From contig MHRM01000014.1 of NCBI GenBank assembly GCA_001822575.1, positions 1-22,203 of the forward strand: a DNA stretch of 22,203 bases, written 5' to 3'. The stretch comes from Candidatus Taylorbacteria bacterium RIFCSPHIGHO2_02_FULL_44_12. GTDB lineage: Bacteria; Patescibacteriota; Minisyncoccia; Phycocordibacterales; PALSA-1337. Below are positions 19,854 to 22,203 of this stretch, in pieces. A program made the position numbers and the translations under genes. Each line of letters begins with the position of its first letter. Within the stretch, counting starts at the first letter, position 1. The notes beneath the pieces were generated by a model that did no database searches, was not told the origin of the DNA, and worked only from the letters and a program-made list of their open reading frames with translations.

Positions 19854-21209
19854 TTATTGATTGGTCGGATGAATAGTCAGTATTTTCTGGCAAGCAATGT
19901 CAATACGACGGATGGTTTCTTCTTTGCCGAGAAGGTTGGCGCAAGTAAAAGGATCTGGAGACCGTTCTTGCCCAGTCAGGGCCACGCGCAGTGGCCAGAG
20001 TACATCGCCCTTACCATGTTCCAGAGCATACGGCCATAGGCTGGTTGTTAATTTTGGTACTTGCCAGTCTCCCTTCCCGAGATTTTCCAGTAATTTTTTA
20101 ACTGCTAGGAGGTGTCTTTGAGTAATTTGAAAATCAGGATTCTTTTTCCAGCGAAGAATATCCGGCTCGTAAGACTTCAAGTCTTTTACAAAACCGAGTT
20201 CCCCTTCTTGAGAGAGGATAGCCGCCAAGTCGCCGAAGGCATTTATCTTTTTGCGAAGTAGAGGCAAGAGTTTGATAAAAAGTCCATCATTAGTTTTCAG
20301 CCACTCTGGAATAAATGGGACGATATGATCGGCGAATGAATGATTAGATAATTTGCGAATGTATTCCCTGTTTATCCAGTTCAGTTTGTTGATATTGAAG
20401 ATAGCTCCGCCCTTTTGGACTTTTTCCAGTTTGAATTTGGCAATCAGTTCGTCTAGTGAAAATAGTTCCTGATCTGTGCCGGGATTCCAACCCATCAGTG
20501 CTACGAAATTTATGATGGATTCTGGTAAGTAGCCTTTATTTCTATAATAAGTGAGAGAAACAGTTTCTCCATGTTTGCGCTTTGACAGTTTGGATTTGTC
20601 GGGGGCCAAAACTAGTGGCAGATGGGCATATACCGGTCTAGGGGCTCCCAAAGCTTCCAGAATAAGTATTTGGCGTGGAGTGTTGGATAAATGTTCTTCA
20701 GCCCGAATCACATGAGTAATGCCCATTTCAAAATCATCTACCACTACGGCGAGGTGGAATACTGGTTCGGTAAAACTGCGAGCGATAACGAAGTCTCCAA
20801 GGTCTGTTGTGTCTACTCTCACTTCTCCACGAATGAGGTCGTTTATCACTACGACCTTGTTTGGATTTTTGAAGCGTATAACTTCATGGCGTTGACCTTC
20901 TTCTTTTGGAATTTCCTTTGAAATATAGGCGGATCCGTTTATGATCAGTTTTTGAATGTATTTTGAATATATTTCTATCCGGTCAGATTGCCTGGAAAAA
21001 GTGTCATGTTTGAGCCCAAGCCAAGAAAGATCGTCTATCAGGGCTGTTTCCCACTCGGTTTTGTTGCGAGCCTTATCTGTGTCTTCTATCCGTAAGGCAA
21101 AAGTGCCATTGTTCTGTTTTGCATATAGATAACTAAAAAGTGCCGTTCTGACTCCTCCCATATGCAAAAACCCTGTTGGTGAAGGCGCAAATCTAGTAAT
21201 TACATTCAT
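19854..21209 (-). CDS. gltX: Glutamyl-tRNA synthetase
   Basis: Charges tRNA-Glu with glutamate (class I), 451 residues, close to the usual 460-490. RFAPSPTGFLHMGGVRTAL carries the HIGH variant HMGG (16-19); FALRIEDTD follows. The KMSKS variant is KLSKR (207-211) in DKSKLSKRKHGETV. The C-terminal helical anticodon-binding domain is present. Where GlnRS is missing, as in most CPR, such an enzyme is often non-discriminating and also charges tRNA-Gln for GatCAB; this window does not show which. The promoter TG-C-TATACT 6 bases upstream gives a leaderless start. It heads an operon with the M23 gene. Confidence 0.96.
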   Translation of the reverse strand: MNVITRFAPSPTGFLHMGGVRTALFSYLYAKQNNGTFALRIEDTDKARNKTEWETALIDDLSWLGLKHDTFSRQSDRIEIYSKYIQKLIINGSAYISKEIPKEEGQRHEVIRFKNPNKVVVINDLIRGEVRVDTTDLGDFVIARSFTEPVFHLAVVVDDFEMGITHVIRAEEHLSNTPRQILILEALGAPRPVYAHLPLVLAPDKSKLSKRKHGETVSLTYYRNKGYLPESIINFVALMGWNPGTDQELFSLDELIAKFKLEKVQKGGAIFNINKLNWINREYIRKLSNHSFADHIVPFIPEWLKTNDGLFIKLLPLLRKKINAFGDLAAILSQEGELGFVKDLKSYEPDILRWKKNPDFQITQRHLLAVKKLLENLGKGDWQVPKLTTSLWPYALEHGKGDVLWPLRVALTGQERSPDPFTCANLLGKEETIRRIDIACQKILTIHPTNQ

Positions 21210-21215
21210 TGCTGT

Positions 21216-21224
21216 AGTATAGCA
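21216..21224 (-). promoter_or_regulatory. Extended -10 promoter of gltX
   Basis: Minus-strand TG-C-TATACT followed by 6 bases and the ATG. Its upstream region is the T-tract and stem of the preceding gene's terminator, and no normal -35 is visible. Confidence 0.7.
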
Positions 21225-21257
21225 AAAACCTAGTCGCTTGGCTTCGCGACCAGGTTT
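21224..21257 (-). terminator. Intrinsic terminator of the DUF7282-like gene
   Basis: On the minus strand AAACCT and GTCGC pair with GCGAC and AGGTTT across an 8-base loop, with one opposed mismatch (G/T). The stem is followed by a T-run. It lies 26 bases after the stop and directly abuts the gltX promoter. Confidence 0.75.
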
Positions 21258-21282
21258 CTATTCAAGGTAAACTACTCGGAAA

Positions 21283-21789
21283 CTATCCCTTGAATTCTTC
21301 GCCTACTGAAGCTGAAACACGGAAAAGCTTCATGATTATATTGCCTGAAGCGTCCTTGAGAGCCACATCAGTGGTTTCGTTGAATTTCTTGTCGCCATCA
21401 TCCGTATGTAGCATAGCGTAATATGTTCCACCTTCTACAGCCGGTTGAGTCAAAGTAATTCTGCCCGGATTGATACCAGCTTCAAAGTAAGAAGAGCCGA
21501 TGACTTTTCCAGGTTTACCGTTTTCATTGGTATGAATCACCACCCAGCCAGGTCTAGCTAGTTGAACTGAAGACACATAAACGACATTTCCTGGATATTG
21601 ATCTGACATAACGATCCGATTGATTTCCCCTGTGTTATTGTCGGATGTTATATTAGAAGAATCTTCTATGGTTGTTGGGGCTGAAGCCTTATTGCCGCCG
21701 AAAACCATAATACCAATGACAATAAGAGCGATAATAACTATGACTGTTACCACCCATTGCCATGTTTTGATGCCTGTTTGAGGTTCCAT
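21283..21789 (-). CDS. Membrane-anchored DUF7282-like domain protein
   Basis: Protein of 168 residues. A tryptophan-containing N-terminus leads into a single membrane helix (about 12-31, VVTVIVIIALIVIGIMVFGG), then a Ser/Thr/Asn-rich linker (about 33-55) and an extracellular beta-rich domain (about 57-165). That domain has VVYVSSVQLARPGWVVIHTN, GKVIGSSYFEAG and YYAMLHTDDGDKKFN, which resemble the DUF7282-type domain of archaea and CPR; its function is unknown. Topology is N-in, domain outside. A minus-strand TG-T-TATAAT (21832-21840) about 42 bases upstream is the likely promoter, giving a leader of about 35 bases, unlike the leaderless genes nearby. Its own terminator follows. Confidence 0.82.
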   Translation of the reverse strand: MEPQTGIKTWQWVVTVIVIIALIVIGIMVFGGNKASAPTTIEDSSNITSDNNTGEINRIVMSDQYPGNVVYVSSVQLARPGWVVIHTNENGKPGKVIGSSYFEAGINPGRITLTQPAVEGGTYYAMLHTDDGDKKFNETTDVALKDASGNIIMKLFRVSASVGEEFKG

Positions 21790-21831
21790 ATGTTTTTTGA
21801 TAAAAATTTATAATAATCGACTTGGATTTGC

Positions 21832-21840
21832 ATTATAACA
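21832..21840 (-). promoter_or_regulatory. Extended -10 promoter of the DUF7282-like gene
   Basis: Minus-strand TG-T-TATAAT is a perfect extended -10, located between the murG stop and the ATG at 21789, with 42 bases to the start. An alternative AT-rich -10 lies nearer the ATG. Confidence 0.55.
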
Positions 21841-21859
21841 TAGACAATACGGAAAAAAA

Positions 21860-22203
21860 CTATTTTTCGTGTTCCAATGCGATGTTTATTAGGGCATCGG
21901 CAATAATAATCGCGCTATCGCGTTTGGCGAAAATACGGCTTCTTTCAGCCATCTTTTCCCTAAGAAGAGGATTGTTGTGGATACGGTCTATCTCTTCTAT
22001 CAGAATATGGGCGCTCAAATTGTTGTCCTCAATGACCGAGGCCGCCCCAGTTTTGGCATAGGCTAGAGCATTACTTGTCTGATCGTGGCTGATATGTTCT
22101 GGTAAAGGAATAATAATCGATGGCAGGCCCCAGGCGGCAATTTCAAATACACTTGAACCGCCGCGGGAGATGACGCTCTCGGCTGTTCCCGCCGCCATCC
22201 GGA
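21860..22203 (-). CDS. murG: MurG, C-terminal part (partial)
   Basis: The last 114 or so residues of the undecaprenyl-PP-MurNAc-pentapeptide GlcNAc transferase, which makes lipid II at the inner face of the membrane. The frame stays open to the window edge, so the apparent Met near 22198 is internal. Family marks are VISRGGSSVFEIAAWGLPS (the UDP-GlcNAc-binding region), PSIIIPLPEH and DQTSNALAYAKTGAASVI (D-Q-NA motif). The C-terminal helices close with a usual MurG end. The stop is followed by seven T without a clear stem. The gene confirms a peptidoglycan-making cell, consistent with the M23 and transglycosylase-like genes in this window. Confidence 0.93.
   Translation of the reverse strand, partial: RMAAGTAESVISRGGSSVFEIAAWGLPSIIIPLPEHISHDQTSNALAYAKTGAASVIEDNNLSAHILIEEIDRIHNNPLLREKMAERSRIFAKRDSAIIIADALINIALEHEK

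Noticed and set aside
1..22203. tRNA, rRNA, CRISPR arrays or transposase genes
   Set aside because: None seen on reading: no tRNA T-arm-like GTTCRANYC in a plausible cloverleaf, no regularly spaced short repeats and no transposase motifs.

Overview
The window looks like a piece of a small, compact genome from the Candidate Phyla Radiation (Patescibacteria), most likely a Parcubacteria-type lineage. This is inferred from gene content: a shortened valyl-tRNA synthetase, a secreted protein built of 'GWAWSSNIGWISF' repeats, small membrane proteins of no known family, an L9 gene, very short intergenic gaps and an almost complete lack of Shine-Dalgarno sequences. No search was run, so the placement is a judgement.

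Layout. 1-88: end of an unknown gene. 139-4421 (+): valS, a secreted repeat protein and a PlsC-like acyltransferase. 4425-8861: a distinctive AT-rich block holding two divergently transcribed 7TM histidine kinases that flank a SAM methyltransferase and a LuxI-like acyltransferase. 8868-12015: HIT hydrolase, YqeY, RmuC, ribosomal protein L21 and RecR. 12050-15099: replicative helicase DnaB, a 58-residue protein and CysRS. 15230-16884: C-terminal processing protease plus ribosomal protein L9. 17205-18387: L27, a small lytic transglycosylase-like protein and a small membrane protein. 18528-21209: gltX followed by an M23 peptidase. 21283-22203: a DUF7282-like membrane-anchored protein and the 3' end of murG. 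Housekeeping functions (translation, replication/repair, envelope growth) dominate. No tRNA, rRNA, CRISPR array or transposase gene was seen.

Three non-coding themes stand out. (1) Three copies of a roughly 125-base hairpin element (10916-11040, 16897-17024, and 17062-17188 on the minus strand) share a conserved core beginning GGAGACATTGCCAG and ending GTCTCC, while the long stems differ in sequence yet remain paired. Each copy lies just after a gene and in the same orientation. A fourth, unrelated perfect palindrome (37-base arms, 37-base loop) lies at 18398-18508. (2) Many starts are preceded, 6-11 bases upstream, by an extended -10 promoter (TGN-TAYAAT-like). This implies widespread leaderless transcription and corrects several starts. 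(3) A consensus promoter followed at once by an intrinsic terminator lies upstream of the transglycosylase-like gene (17518-17597).

The best candidates for something undescribed are the hairpin family and the kinase / methyltransferase / LuxI-like island. The island's low-GC segment begins and ends at the same protein position in both kinases, at the last membrane helix. One of the two kinases has no ATPase domain. The island could be an exchangeable signalling cassette.
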